From an uncultured Spartobacteria bacterium (GTDB taxonomy: Bacteria; Verrucomicrobiota; Verrucomicrobiia; Chthoniobacterales; Chthoniobacteraceae), in assembly GCA_903882875.1 (NCBI GenBank), contig CAIRYQ010000123.1, positions 21,963-85,962 of the forward strand: a stretch of DNA of 64,000 bases. Direction: 5' to 3'. The first letter of the stretch is position 1; every line of letters starts with the position of its first letter. Shown here in pieces: positions 8,519 through 18,024 of this stretch. Made by a program: the position numbers and the translations under genes. A model generated the notes under the pieces. That model searched no databases. It was not told the origin of the DNA and worked only from the letters and a program-made list of their open reading frames with translations.

Positions 8519-9181
8519 ATGCCCACACCCATTGTCATTGCTATTGACGGCCCCGCGGCGAGCGGCAAGAGCAGCGTCGCCCGCGCATTGGCCCGCCGGT
8601 TGCGCTACCGCTACGTGAACACCGGCGCGATGTACCGCGCTGTCACCTGGCTCGTGGTCTCCCGCGGCATCACTCCCGCAGACACGACCGCGGTGCGCGC
8701 GATGCTCGATTCGACCGTGTTCGAGTGCGGCTTTAATGCGACTGGCGAAAGCACCGTTCTCCTCGACGGCCTCGATCCTTCCCCGCACCTGAACGACGCC
8801 AGCGTGACCGCCAGCGTCTCCACCATCGCCAGCATCCCCGAGGTGCGCCGCCGCCTCGTCGCAAAGCAGCGCGAATGCGTAAAGGACTCCGACGTCGTGA
8901 TGGAAGGCCGAGACATCGGCAGCGCCGTCTTCCCCGAGACGCCGTACAAATTTTACATTGATGCCACGCTCGAAGTCCGCGCCGCGCGACGGCAAAGGCA
9001 GGGAGTCGCCGACCGCATCGAGGCCCGCGACAAGCAGGATTCCTCGCGCCCGATGAGCCCGCTCATCATCGCCGAGGACGCGCACGTCGTGGACTCCTCG
9101 CACCTCACCATTGACGGCGTCGTCGGCGAAATCATCGGCCGGCTGAAGCTGAAGAATCTCGCCCTTCCCGAAGGCATCTGA
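8519..9181 (+). CDS. cmk: Cytidylate kinase
   Basis: 220 residues from ATG at 8519; MPTPIVIAIDGPAASGKSS places the P-loop at the expected N-terminal position, so the longer upstream-open frame is rejected. YVNTGAMYRAVTW and VVMEGRDIGSAVFPE are standard CMP-kinase blocks, and the C-terminus has a DSSHLTIDGVV segment. The enzyme phosphorylates CMP and dCMP for nucleotide and lipid (CDP-diacylglycerol) metabolism. It lies between aroA and plsC; cmk-plsC adjacency is common and links CTP supply to phospholipid synthesis. Confidence 0.95.
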   Translation: MPTPIVIAIDGPAASGKSSVARALARRLRYRYVNTGAMYRAVTWLVVSRGITPADTTAVRAMLDSTVFECGFNATGESTVLLDGLDPSPHLNDASVTASVSTIASIPEVRRRLVAKQRECVKDSDVVMEGRDIGSAVFPETPYKFYIDATLEVRAARRQRQGVADRIEARDKQDSSRPMSPLIIAEDAHVVDSSHLTIDGVVGEIIGRLKLKNLALPEGI

Positions 9182-9193
9182 CCGTTCCGCAGC

Positions 9194-9817
9194 ATGGGTC
9201 TCACCTACGCCGCCAGCTACCAGTTTTCAAAATTCGTCGGCGAAACATTCTTCGACCTGCGCGTTTACGGGCAGGACAAGATCATCGAGGAAGGCCCCGC
9301 GCTCCTCGCGATGAACCACCAGAGCTTCCTCGACCCGCCGTTTGCGGGCATCTCGTGCCACCGCGAGATCCACTACCTCGCACGCAAGACGCTCTTCGAC
9401 ATCCCCGTCATCGGCTGGATTCTCCGGCGCATCAATGTCATCGGCGTGGACCGCGAAGGCTCTGATGTCTCCGCGCTGAAGGCCGTCATGCGCATCCTCC
9501 GCGCCGGTGGCTGCACCATCGTATTCCCCGAGGGCACGCGCACTCGCGACGGCAGCCTCCAGCCCGCAAAGCCCGGCGCGGGATTCATCATCGCCAAGAC
9601 GCTCGCACCGGTCGTGCCGATGCGGATTTTCGGCGCATTCGAGGCATTCCCGCGCGACGTGAAAATCCCGCGCCCCTCGCCCGTCACAATCGTCGTCGGC
9701 GATCCGATGCGCTTCACAGCCGGCGACGTGAAAGGCGACCCGCGGGTCGTCTTCCAGCGCATCAGCGAGCAGGTGATGGAAAAAATCGCGGCGCTGAAGA
9801 ATCCGCGCGAGGAGTGA
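9194..9817 (+). CDS. plsC: 1-acyl-sn-glycerol-3-phosphate acyltransferase
   Basis: 207 residues. It has the PlsC active-site motif NHQSFLD (HX4D), followed by the substrate-binding block VFPEGTRTRDGSL. The enzyme acylates lysophosphatidic acid to phosphatidic acid at the inner membrane. It follows cmk by 12 bp and is the last gene of the tyrA-aroA-cmk-plsC run. No canonical terminator follows directly; a structured segment lies about 145 bp downstream. Confidence 0.93.
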   Translation: MGLTYAASYQFSKFVGETFFDLRVYGQDKIIEEGPALLAMNHQSFLDPPFAGISCHREIHYLARKTLFDIPVIGWILRRINVIGVDREGSDVSALKAVMRILRAGGCTIVFPEGTRTRDGSLQPAKPGAGFIIAKTLAPVVPMRIFGAFEAFPRDVKIPRPSPVTIVVGDPMRFTAGDVKGDPRVVFQRISEQVMEKIAALKNPREE

Positions 9818-10151
9818 GATTCGGAGGCGAATCAGGCGGCGTTCGGACGATGTGGAGCCCGATTTTTTCGGGATCCGGAAGGCCAAAAAAAAAATTTGAA
9901 AAATCTTTGAACGGCGGCGCGGGCGGGCGGTCATAGAAACCGTTACAAGTGTTAGGGTGGTTCGGGCCGCTCGTGGTACTCCGGTGGGAGTCCGCGGGCG
10001 GCCCGGCATCTTTTCAGGGGGACGCCTTGGAACCTGCGGGATATGGCGGCTGGCTCCGCGCGGCAGACTTTCACCACGCCGAGCATTTTCCCGAACTGAA
10101 AAAAATGCCTCCGGTCTGCTCAACATTCGACGCCCAAGCGGAAATCCCGCA
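9818..10151. other. Gene-free convergent interval with a candidate structured RNA
   Basis: No coding region is supported between the convergent plsC and ACT-domain genes. It contains an A-rich run (about 9886-9904), then TTGAAC (9907-9912) 18 bp from TCATAG (9931-9936), which could be a weak promoter. A folded element follows: an 8-bp stem CGGGCCGC (9963-9970) with GCGGCCCG (9998-10005), enclosing a second hairpin ACTCC-GGTG-GGAGT (9978-9991). TTTT occurs at 10011-10014. GTGGT near 9957 can pair with ACCAC near 10074, which would close a longer structure. It could be a small RNA or a diffuse terminator; no known RNA family was recognised. Confidence 0.4.
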
Positions 10152-10556
10152 CTACCGCGGAGGCTCCCCGATCAGCACGTCGCGCAGCACTGCGGCGGCG
10201 GCGGCGTTGTCGTTCGCGACGAGGCTCACGATGCTGAATTCCCCAGCGCGCCGCACGATGTGCATCGAGCGGAGATCGCAGCCCGCGTCTTTCAGGCGCA
10301 ACGCGATTTTTGCGAGCGCGCCGGGTTTGTCGTCGAGACGGATGAGCAGCGTGTCCTGTGTGACGGCGCGGTAGCCGAGGTCCCGCAGGATGTGCAGCGA
10401 CTCGTCGTATTTGTCCACCGTGAGCGAGAGGATGCCCTCCGCGCCGTGGCTCTCCACGTCGAAGTCCTCGATGTTCACGCCCGCGACGGCGAGCGCCTCC
10501 GCGATGCGCGCGAGGACGCCGGGCTGGTTCGGTGCGAGGACGTGCAGGAGTTTCAT
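10152..10556 (-). CDS. Tandem ACT-domain protein, candidate amino-acid sensor
   Basis: 134 residues from ATG at 10556. There are two ACT modules. The first (about 1-60) has MKLLHVLAPNQPGVLARIAE with VNIEDFDVES, and the second (about 65-130) has LIRLDDKPGALAKIALRL with CDLRSMHIVRR. Both carry the loop glycine region that binds amino acids in ACT dimers. The start overlaps the stop of histidine decarboxylase by 4 bp (ATGA), so the two are very likely co-translated. It has no catalytic domain. An obvious inference is that it senses histidine or another amino acid and tunes the decarboxylase, but there is no direct evidence. Confidence 0.8.
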   Translation of the reverse strand: MKLLHVLAPNQPGVLARIAEALAVAGVNIEDFDVESHGAEGILSLTVDKYDESLHILRDLGYRAVTQDTLLIRLDDKPGALAKIALRLKDAGCDLRSMHIVRRAGEFSIVSLVANDNAAAAAVLRDVLIGEPPR

Positions 10557-11800
10557 GACGTGCGGGATTTTTTCTCCGCCGCGATTGACGCGGCAAAATC
10601 TGCGACGAACTCGTCCACGATGTCCTTCGTCACATGCGGCATCGTGATGAGGTGGCCGATGCCGCGCTTCGGCGCGATGATCCACTTTTTCATCACCGCT
10701 TCCGGCGGGCGCGGAAAGACGACGGTCACGGAGTTTTCATTGCGCCACGCGTCAATGCCCCGCGCACGCAGCGCCTCCACCGCGTACGCCGCGCGCTCCA
10801 GGCTGCCGCGTACCATCTTGGTGATCCCCTCGCGCCCGAGCGTGCGCAGGCGATACCACAGGAAGAGCGGCCCGAACGCGCTGCGCGAACCGGCGATCGT
10901 GGTGTCGAGCGCGCCGATGTATTCGATGCTCCGTGCGATGCGATCCACGTGCGATTTGCGCGCGAGCACCACGCCGCTCGGCAGCGGCGAGCCGAGCATC
11001 TTGTGGCCCGAGATCGCGATGCTGTCCGCGCCCGCCGCGAAATTCCACGACTGCGGCCTTTCCACAAATGGCAGGATCATCCCGCTCAGCGCGGCGTCGG
11101 CGTGGATGTATGAATTCGTGATCGCGAGATCGTCCAGCACCGCACGGATCTTCGCGAGGCTGTCCACCGCGCCCTTCATCGTTGTGCCGATGTTTGCAAA
11201 AATGATCGGCGGCACGTCGCGATGGATGCGCAGCGTCTCGCGCAGATCGGTGTAGTCCAGCTCGCCGTTCTGCTGGCTCTTCAGCATGATGTTCCGCGTG
11301 TGCTGGAGACGGAGCACTTTCGCCACGGAGTAGTGCGTGTCCTCGGAAAAATAGCAGATGCCCTCGGGGAAAAGTTCCCGCGCCACGTAGAGGCCGTACA
11401 TGTTTCCCTCCGTGCCGCCGCTCGTCACGTAGCCCCACCAGCCGTCTTTGCCATTTTCCTTGGGCGCATGCGTGAACTCCGCAAAATCCGCCAGCACCTC
11501 GCGCTCGAATTCATGCGTGTTCAGCGGAATGTTCGAACCGCCGAACGGATCGCCGACGTTGTTGATTGCAAATTCAAAAAACGGCAGCAGCTCAGAAAAA
11601 TCGAAGTCCTCATTGCACGGATACCCGACGTAGTAGCGCCGCAGTCCGCTGAGCCGCGTGTGCAGCGCATCCAGCTTGCGCTGGTCATCTGCGGGGAGCT
11701 TTGGGCGCGGAGTGTTCACGGGAGTGCGGAAAATGTAGCGCCGCGCGTCCTCGGACGCAAACCCGCACAGGATCAAACCTCCGTTTTCTGATGAACGCAT
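10553..11800 (-). CDS. hdc: Pyridoxal-phosphate histidine decarboxylase
   Basis: 415 residues from the ATG at 11800; the frame is open to 11938, and a GTG just before the family's usual N-terminus is also possible. The protein follows the Gram-negative PLP-type histidine decarboxylase pattern closely: DFDFSELLPFFEFAINNVGD, WGYVTSGGTEGNMYG, IIFANIGTTMKGAVD, YIHADAALSGMILPFV, and the PLP-lysine block SISGHKMLGSPLPSG near residue 270, then AWRNENSVTVVFP. It converts histidine to histamine and CO2 in the cytoplasm. Group II decarboxylases acting on other amino acids are less likely because HADAALSGM and SGHKM follow the histidine group. The gene overlaps a double-ACT protein by 4 bp. No histidine/histamine antiporter is seen. 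Confidence 0.85.
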   Translation of the reverse strand: MRSSENGGLILCGFASEDARRYIFRTPVNTPRPKLPADDQRKLDALHTRLSGLRRYYVGYPCNEDFDFSELLPFFEFAINNVGDPFGGSNIPLNTHEFEREVLADFAEFTHAPKENGKDGWWGYVTSGGTEGNMYGLYVARELFPEGICYFSEDTHYSVAKVLRLQHTRNIMLKSQQNGELDYTDLRETLRIHRDVPPIIFANIGTTMKGAVDSLAKIRAVLDDLAITNSYIHADAALSGMILPFVERPQSWNFAAGADSIAISGHKMLGSPLPSGVVLARKSHVDRIARSIEYIGALDTTIAGSRSAFGPLFLWYRLRTLGREGITKMVRGSLERAAYAVEALRARGIDAWRNENSVTVVFPRPPEAVMKKWIIAPKRGIGHLITMPHVTKDIVDEFVADFAASIAAEKKSRTS

Positions 11801-11958
11801 CTGCAAACTCCGCACACCCGCGCCAGCCGTGTGGCATCCGCCTATTTTTCCTTGAAAAATAACGATCTTTTTGCTAAGCACGGCCTTGCAGTGGGATTTC
11901 CACTCCGAGCCAGCAGCATTCCTGCTACCTTTCAACAACTCCTGAACACCACAACACT

Positions 11959-13284
<1,326 letters not shown>

Positions 13285-13307
13285 TCCGGCAGAGCGAAAA
13301 AATTCAC

Positions 13308-13348
13308 AACCGCCGCCACTGGGAAACCGGTGGCGGCGGTTTGCTTTT
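13308..13348 (+). terminator. Rho-independent terminator after the DUF1501 gene
   Basis: A perfect 12-bp stem, AACCGCCGCCAC (13308-13319) with GTGGCGGCGGTT (13330-13341), is followed by TGCTTTTT. It lies 24 bp after the stop codon. Confidence 0.92.
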
Positions 13349-13507
13349 TGCCCGCCATTCCCGCGTATAGTACAATCTCCCGCAACCGAAGGCAGCAGCA
13401 GCGAGCACTCCATCCGGAAGCAGCACTCGGACGCCAGTGTCATTTGGATGCGTCAGCCCTGACCTCCGACGAGTCGCGCCGACAAATTTTCGGCACCACA
13501 TTCCGCG

Positions 13508-14308
13508 CTACTTCACGTGCTTCAGCAGGAAGTCCACGAAGGGCTTCGGATCCTTCAGCGAATGCGGGTGGTGGTCCACGCCGGGCTTCACGATGACCTC
13601 GATGGTGCCGCCTGCCGCGCGATATTTTTCCGCGAATGGCTTCGTGTTTTCGTCGTAGGGCACCACGACGTCCGCATCGCCGACGACAGCGACGATGGGG
13701 ATGCCGGCCTTTGCGAGCGCCTCGGCCTTGTCGAGCGGGTTGCCCTTGAAGTCCTTCGCCGTCTCATCGGTGAGGCCGTAGATTTCGAGCGCCTGCTTCC
13801 AGCAGCGTGCGTCGCCCTTGCCCTTGCCCTTGCCGCCGGGCCACGAGCGGATGTCGAGCACCGGCGCGTCGAGGTAAAGTGCGGCCGTCTTGTCGGGATG
13901 TGCGGCGGCGTAATTCACCGCATAGAGCCCGCCGCGGCTGAAGCCCTCGAGCACGGCGCGCTTCGAGAGGCCGTATTCGCTCACGGCGCGTCCGTGAAAC
14001 TCATCCATGAGCGCGACGGACTTCGGATCGCCATACATGTCGCTCACTTTGAAATACGCGACGTGCCATCCGGCATTCAGCAGCGCGATGTCGCCCTGCG
14101 GCTCGTGGCCGAAGAATTCCGTGCGCCAGATCCACGGACTGCCCGGCGCGGCCTTCGCGGGTTTCACGACGAGGCCGGGGCGGCCATCGAGGGAGAATTC
14201 GTGGCGGACAAAGCCATTCCACTGGGTGGGAAGCTTTGCATCTGCAGCACGGGCGATGATGGTGAACGCGACGACGGTGAACGCGAGGAGGATGAGGAGG
14301 TGACGCAT
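13508..14308 (-). CDS. Secreted alpha/beta hydrolase
   Basis: 266 residues from ATG at 14308 (a TTG five codons upstream is the alternative). The N-terminal hydrophobic segment ending ARAADA is a signal peptide. Catalytic elements of the fold are visible: the nucleophile elbow GFSRGG, an acid in VVGDADVVVPYDEN and a histidine in VDHHPHSL. The WPGGKGKGKGD loop is unusual. It probably hydrolyses an ester, or is an S9- or dienelactone-hydrolase-like enzyme, in the periplasm; the substrate is unknown. It is monocistronic, with an 8-bp tandem repeat upstream of its start. Confidence 0.82.
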   Translation of the reverse strand: MRHLLILLAFTVVAFTIIARAADAKLPTQWNGFVRHEFSLDGRPGLVVKPAKAAPGSPWIWRTEFFGHEPQGDIALLNAGWHVAYFKVSDMYGDPKSVALMDEFHGRAVSEYGLSKRAVLEGFSRGGLYAVNYAAAHPDKTAALYLDAPVLDIRSWPGGKGKGKGDARCWKQALEIYGLTDETAKDFKGNPLDKAEALAKAGIPIVAVVGDADVVVPYDENTKPFAEKYRAAGGTIEVIVKPGVDHHPHSLKDPKPFVDFLLKHVK

Positions 14309-14323
14309 GGGGAAGGTTTTCAA

Positions 14324-14347
14324 ACGCAGAGAAGCGGAGACGCGGAG
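14324..14347 (-). repeat. Degenerate 8-bp tandem repeat upstream of the secreted hydrolase
   Basis: Three octamers on the plus strand: ACGCAGAG, AAGCGGAG, ACGCGGAG. They begin 16 bp upstream of the hydrolase ATG. They belong to the same class of short upstream repeats seen elsewhere in the window, but with period 8. Confidence 0.65.
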
Positions 14348-14427
14348 GCAGGGGAAGTGCGAAGGCTGGGCTTGGCAAGATCACGCTGCCTTTCCGTTCA
14401 CTGTTGTGGTATGTGACTCAGGCCATG

Positions 14428-15018
14428 CGCGCAAATGATCGCCTTTATACCCAGATAAAGGGTGGCATCTACCACTCAACGAGTGTGACGGGCTACCGTG
14501 GCATTCGTTCCTCAGGTGCTATCCAGCCAAACACAGGATTATTTCCATCTTCGCATTTCAAGTCACAATACAGTTGTTGCCGCAAACTCGGTGCAATTTC
14601 ACTTCTTGATCTCCAGAACCCCACTCGTCCGCTCGTCGGCAGAAAACGTTGGTCGAATTGGACGACATTCTTGGACAATCATCGGCCGATCACCGTCCTG
14701 CTCGACATCGATCCGGCTTACCTTTCTGAACAACTTCACGATTTTGACTCGCTGCGAGAGCACGATCCTGACTGCACGATGGTTGCTGAGGCAGAGAAGT
14801 GTTATTCGAGACCGATTCCCATAAATGCAGTTCGGCGCTGCATTTTAGTTTGCGCGAAGTCGTATAGCTTTTTTCAGATTATCTCAGGTCACACGATTTC
14901 CGATACGGACTTCGCTCAGACCGAGGCGAACTTCGAGGCCAAACTTCGGAAGATTGGCTATACGGAGCCGCCCGACGTGAGCAGGTTATTCGACAAGACC
15001 TCGCCAAATACGAACTAA
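14428..15018 (+). CDS. Orphan protein, possible ADP-ribosyltransferase-like fold; probably acquired
   Basis: 196 residues from ATG at 14428 (a TTG eight codons upstream is possible). The sequence is visibly richer in A/T than its neighbours and lies alone between two genes of ordinary composition, which suggests transfer. No family was recognised with certainty. Near the N-terminus IYHSTSVTGYRGIRSSGAIQP resembles the H-x-T...I...G-x-I/L-x-P block of DarT-like and KptA-like ADP-ribosyltransferases. Later, VAEAEKCYSRPIPINAVRR resembles their A-E...P-I-P...I block. If so it could be a toxin or effector, yet no antitoxin or immunity gene is adjacent. No signal peptide is visible. Confidence 0.6.
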   Translation, partial: RANDRLYTQIKGGIYHSTSVTGYRGIRSSGAIQPNTGLFPSSHFKSQYSCCRKLGAISLLDLQNPTRPLVGRKRWSNWTTFLDNHRPITVLLDIDPAYLSEQLHDFDSLREHDPDCTMVAEAEKCYSRPIPINAVRRCILVCAKSYSFFQIISGHTISDTDFAQTEANFEAKLRKIGYTEPPDVSRLFDKTSPNTN

Positions 15019-15137
15019 CTTAGTTTAACCACGAACCACTGAAGTGATCACACCTCGCGCGGATTTTTTAGCGCGGCGATTTTTTCCGTGACGCGTTCGC
15101 TGAGGCATGTGTGATGGCACCGGAGCACCGCGGCAGT

Positions 15138-16247
15138 TCAGCGCGGGGCGGATGCGAGCTTCCAGATTTCCTGTTCCTTGGCCTCGATGAGCGGGAGCCA
15201 CTGCTCCATCTCCTCGGGGAACCATCGCTTGGTCGGGTCGAGGTGGTCGCGCGAGGAGGGCTGGTTGGTGCGGTTGCCCGCGAGGAAGGCCCAGTTCTGC
15301 GGCCGGGTGTAGTGGAACCAGAGGCGGTTCTTGGCAAAAATCATATTGTAGAGTTTCATAACCCTTCCCGGCAACAGGTCATCAAGCGCCTTTCCATTTC
15401 CAAATTCCAGCTTGCTTCCAAGGCTCTCGACCATGATCTCGCCGAGGCCGAGGTAAGCGAGAGAGTGTTCGCCCATGCCTTGCAGGTGGATGCCGTCACA
15501 TGTCGGGTAATCGGGAACGAAGGACGCCTGGCCACCGCCCGCTGGGCCAAGATAGTCCGCATCGAGAACCATTGCGGTGTGTTTCTCAGCGATTGTGCGG
15601 ATGGCTTTGCGGTAGGAATCGAGATCGGCATTGCGTGGCGTGAGATCGGGCAGGTGCTGTAATTCTACCCTCTTCGGTCGAGTCGCGAATTGCATCGGCA
15701 GCACCAGCGCGATGCGCCGCTTCCTCCCCCCGCTGAGGCGATCCTCCGCAAGCTTGACTCCTCCCAGAGACAATTTCACGAACTCATAGCCGTTGATATC
15801 GAAGAGGTAATACCCTGAGTTGGTATTGAACATCCCATCCAAATCCATCCGCCACTTCGGCTGCCCGCTGAGGCGCTCGATCAATTTCTCATACGCCTCG
15901 GTGAACGCGGAGACGCCCTCCTTGCCGGCGAAGCTCTCCATCTTCCCAAACTGGCAGATGACGACCGTGGCGCCCATCTTATCGAGCTGGGTCTCGAGCG
16001 TGGGGTAGTTCAGGTCGCGCCGCTGCTCGAAGACCGTGTCGCCCTCCCACGCGAGGCTGCGGAAGCGGATGCGGTCCTTCGGCTGCGCCCACGTGACGAG
16101 CGTCTCCAGCCAGCCCTCCTCGGCGAGCGCGACCATGTCCTCCCCGCCCACGAGCGCGACGACGTCGTTCGGCTTCAGCCACGGCTCCGCGGCGCGGGCG
16201 GTGAGCGTGAGGAGAAATGCGAGGAGCAGTGCGGCGAGGGTTCGCAT
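15138..16247 (-). CDS. Secreted SGNH/GDSL-like protein with degenerate nucleophile block
   Basis: 369 residues with a clear signal peptide (hydrophobic core, cleavage near ARAAEP). The fold is SGNH-like: VVALVGGEDMVALAEEGWLE at block I, FRSLAWEGDTVFEQR at block II, VVICQFGKMESFAG at block III and CDGIHLQGMGEHS for the C-terminal Asp-x-x-His. At block I the usual G-D-S is replaced by G-G-E-D, so the canonical serine is missing. A second protein in this window (23181-27731) has a related domain, also without it. Activity may use another nucleophile or be lost. Monocistronic. Confidence 0.8.
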   Translation of the reverse strand: MRTLAALLLAFLLTLTARAAEPWLKPNDVVALVGGEDMVALAEEGWLETLVTWAQPKDRIRFRSLAWEGDTVFEQRRDLNYPTLETQLDKMGATVVICQFGKMESFAGKEGVSAFTEAYEKLIERLSGQPKWRMDLDGMFNTNSGYYLFDINGYEFVKLSLGGVKLAEDRLSGGRKRRIALVLPMQFATRPKRVELQHLPDLTPRNADLDSYRKAIRTIAEKHTAMVLDADYLGPAGGGQASFVPDYPTCDGIHLQGMGEHSLAYLGLGEIMVESLGSKLEFGNGKALDDLLPGRVMKLYNMIFAKNRLWFHYTRPQNWAFLAGNRTNQPSSRDHLDPTKRWFPEEMEQWLPLIEAKEQEIWKLASAPR

Positions 16248-16481
16248 GGCGCAGGATGATGCACAGCGGGGCGGCAGACAGGAAGCACTCTGCGTGTGTT
16301 TCCTTCGGCTGCCGGTTTTTCAAAATCCGCCGGAGGCCGCTTTGAAGCGGGATGTTGGCCCCGCCGGTCTTTCGGTTTCGGAATCCGTATCCTGCTCCGC
16401 GCGACGCGCCGGACTCAACGCGCCATTCCCCTCATTCCTTCGTGGTGACAAAGCCGCGCGCATCCGCCATCGTCCGCGGCA

Positions 16482-17279
16482 ATGCTGAAGCTTCTTTTCC
16501 TTGGTGACATCGTCGGCGAGCCGGGCCGCAGGGCCGTGATCGAGACAGTGCCCCGCTGGCGCGACGAGCGCGGGATCGATTTTGTCGTCGTGAACGGCGA
16601 GAACTCGGCGAACGGTCGCGGCATCACGCCGAAGATTTGCACCGACCTGCTGCGCGCAAAAATCGCGGTCATCACGAGCGGTGATCACATTTGGGATCAG
16701 AAGGAAATCGTCCCGCACCTCGACATGGAGCCGCGCCTGCTGCGCCCGCTGAACTACCCGCCCGCCACGCCGGGCCGCGGCAGCATCGTGCTCGACACGC
16801 CAAAGGGGAAGGTCGCTGTCGTGAACGTGCAGGGCCGCACCTTCATGCAGCCGCCGCTGGAGAATCCGTTCCTCGTCATGCAGGCCGAAGTCGAGCGGCT
16901 GCGGCAGGAGACGCACATCATTTTCGTGGACATGCACGCGGAGACCACGAGCGAAAAAATCGCGATGGGCCGCTTCCTCGATGGCCGCGTGAGCGCGGTC
17001 GTCGGCACGCACACGCACACGCAGACGGCGGACGATCAGATTTTCTCCGGCGGCACGGCGTTCCTCTGCGACGCGGGAATGTGCGGCCCGGTCGTGAGCT
17101 GCCTCGGCCGTGAAGTGGAGCCGATCATCCAGCGATTCCTCACCGGGCGGCCCATCCAATACCCCGTCGCAAGCGGCCCGGTGAAACTGCACGGCGCGCT
17201 GATCGAGATTGATGAGTCGAACGGCCGCGCGATGAAGATCGAACGCGTCGCGGAGATGTTTCATCCGCAGCACGGGTGA
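16482..17279 (+). CDS. YmdB/TIGR00282-type metallophosphoesterase
   Basis: 265 residues. Metal ligands match the YmdB family: D9 in FLGDIVGEPGR, E40-N41 in VVNGENSANG, H68 in TSGDHIWDQKE, a later MHAE histidine and the C-terminal GTHTHTQ pair. Family members such as Bacillus subtilis YmdB hydrolyse 2',3'-cyclic nucleotides and influence global RNA turnover and developmental choices. The length and lack of a signal fit the cytoplasmic family. The next gene, an ABC ATPase, begins 10 bp downstream. In other bacteria ymdB often follows rny; no rny is seen here. Confidence 0.92.
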   Translation: MLKLLFLGDIVGEPGRRAVIETVPRWRDERGIDFVVVNGENSANGRGITPKICTDLLRAKIAVITSGDHIWDQKEIVPHLDMEPRLLRPLNYPPATPGRGSIVLDTPKGKVAVVNVQGRTFMQPPLENPFLVMQAEVERLRQETHIIFVDMHAETTSEKIAMGRFLDGRVSAVVGTHTHTQTADDQIFSGGTAFLCDAGMCGPVVSCLGREVEPIIQRFLTGRPIQYPVASGPVKLHGALIEIDESNGRAMKIERVAEMFHPQHG

Positions 17280-17289
17280 GGGCGCGCAC

Positions 17290-18024
17290 ATGATCGCAGT
17301 CGAAGGCCTCACCAAACTTTACGGCGACATCACCGCGGTGAGTGATCTCACTTTCACCGTGGAGCCGGGAAAAGTGATGGGACTCGTGGGGCCGAACGGC
17401 GCGGGCAAGACCACCGCGCTGCGCTGCATGTCGGGCATCATCCCCACGACCCACGGGCGCATCGAAATCGAGGGCTCCGACCTGCGCGACGATCCGCTCG
17501 CTGCAAAAAAGCTCCTCTCGTTTTTCCCCGACGAGCCGCGGCTCTTCGACTACCTCACCGTCCGCCAGCACCTCGAATTCACCGCGCGGCTCTACCAGGT
17601 GCGCGACGCCGTGGCGCGCAGCCGCGAACTGCTCGACGCCCTCGAAATGAGCGACAAGGCCGACGCGCTCCCCGCCGAACTTTCGCGCGGCATGAAGCAG
17701 AAGGTCGCGCTCGCATGTGGATTCCTGCACCAGCCGCGCGCGATGTTTTTCGACGAGCCGCTCACGGGCCTCGACCCGCTCGCCATCCGCCGCACGAAGG
17801 ATCTCATCGCGCAAAAGGCGCGCGACGGCGCGGCCATCATCATCAGCTCGCACCTGCTGCATCTGCTCGAGGAGGTGTGCAGCCACGTCCTCATTTTGAA
17901 GCGCGGGAAAAAGATCGCGCACGGCACGCTCGATGAAATCCGCGCGGAGCACCGCGAAGGCGGCAGGGAATCCACGCTGGAGGAAATTTTCATCCGCCTC
18001 GTTGGCGAGGACGCGGGAAAATGA
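17290..18024 (+). CDS. ABC transporter ATP-binding protein
   Basis: 244 residues. Walker A is GPNGAGKTT (about 36-44), the signature is LSRGMKQK, Walker B is AMFFDEPLTGLDP, and the H-loop is ISSHLLH. The layout matches ABC-2-type export ATPases. Its stop overlaps the start of the following multi-spanning membrane protein by 4 bp (ATGA), so the two probably form one exporter. Cargo is unknown. Confidence 0.94.
   Translation: MIAVEGLTKLYGDITAVSDLTFTVEPGKVMGLVGPNGAGKTTALRCMSGIIPTTHGRIEIEGSDLRDDPLAAKKLLSFFPDEPRLFDYLTVRQHLEFTARLYQVRDAVARSRELLDALEMSDKADALPAELSRGMKQKVALACGFLHQPRAMFFDEPLTGLDPLAIRRTKDLIAQKARDGAAIIISSHLLHLLEEVCSHVLILKRGKKIAHGTLDEIRAEHREGGRESTLEEIFIRLVGEDAGK

Noticed and set aside
6139..8568. 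An 809-codon minus-strand open frame opposite tyrA, aroA and cmk
   Set aside because: The plus strand encodes three clear enzymes; the minus frame is low-complexity R/H/A-rich.
16330..16352. CCGCTT-TG-AAGCGG as an operator between the SGNH and ymdB genes
   Set aside because: A single short palindrome in GC-rich DNA with no second copy; chance is sufficient.
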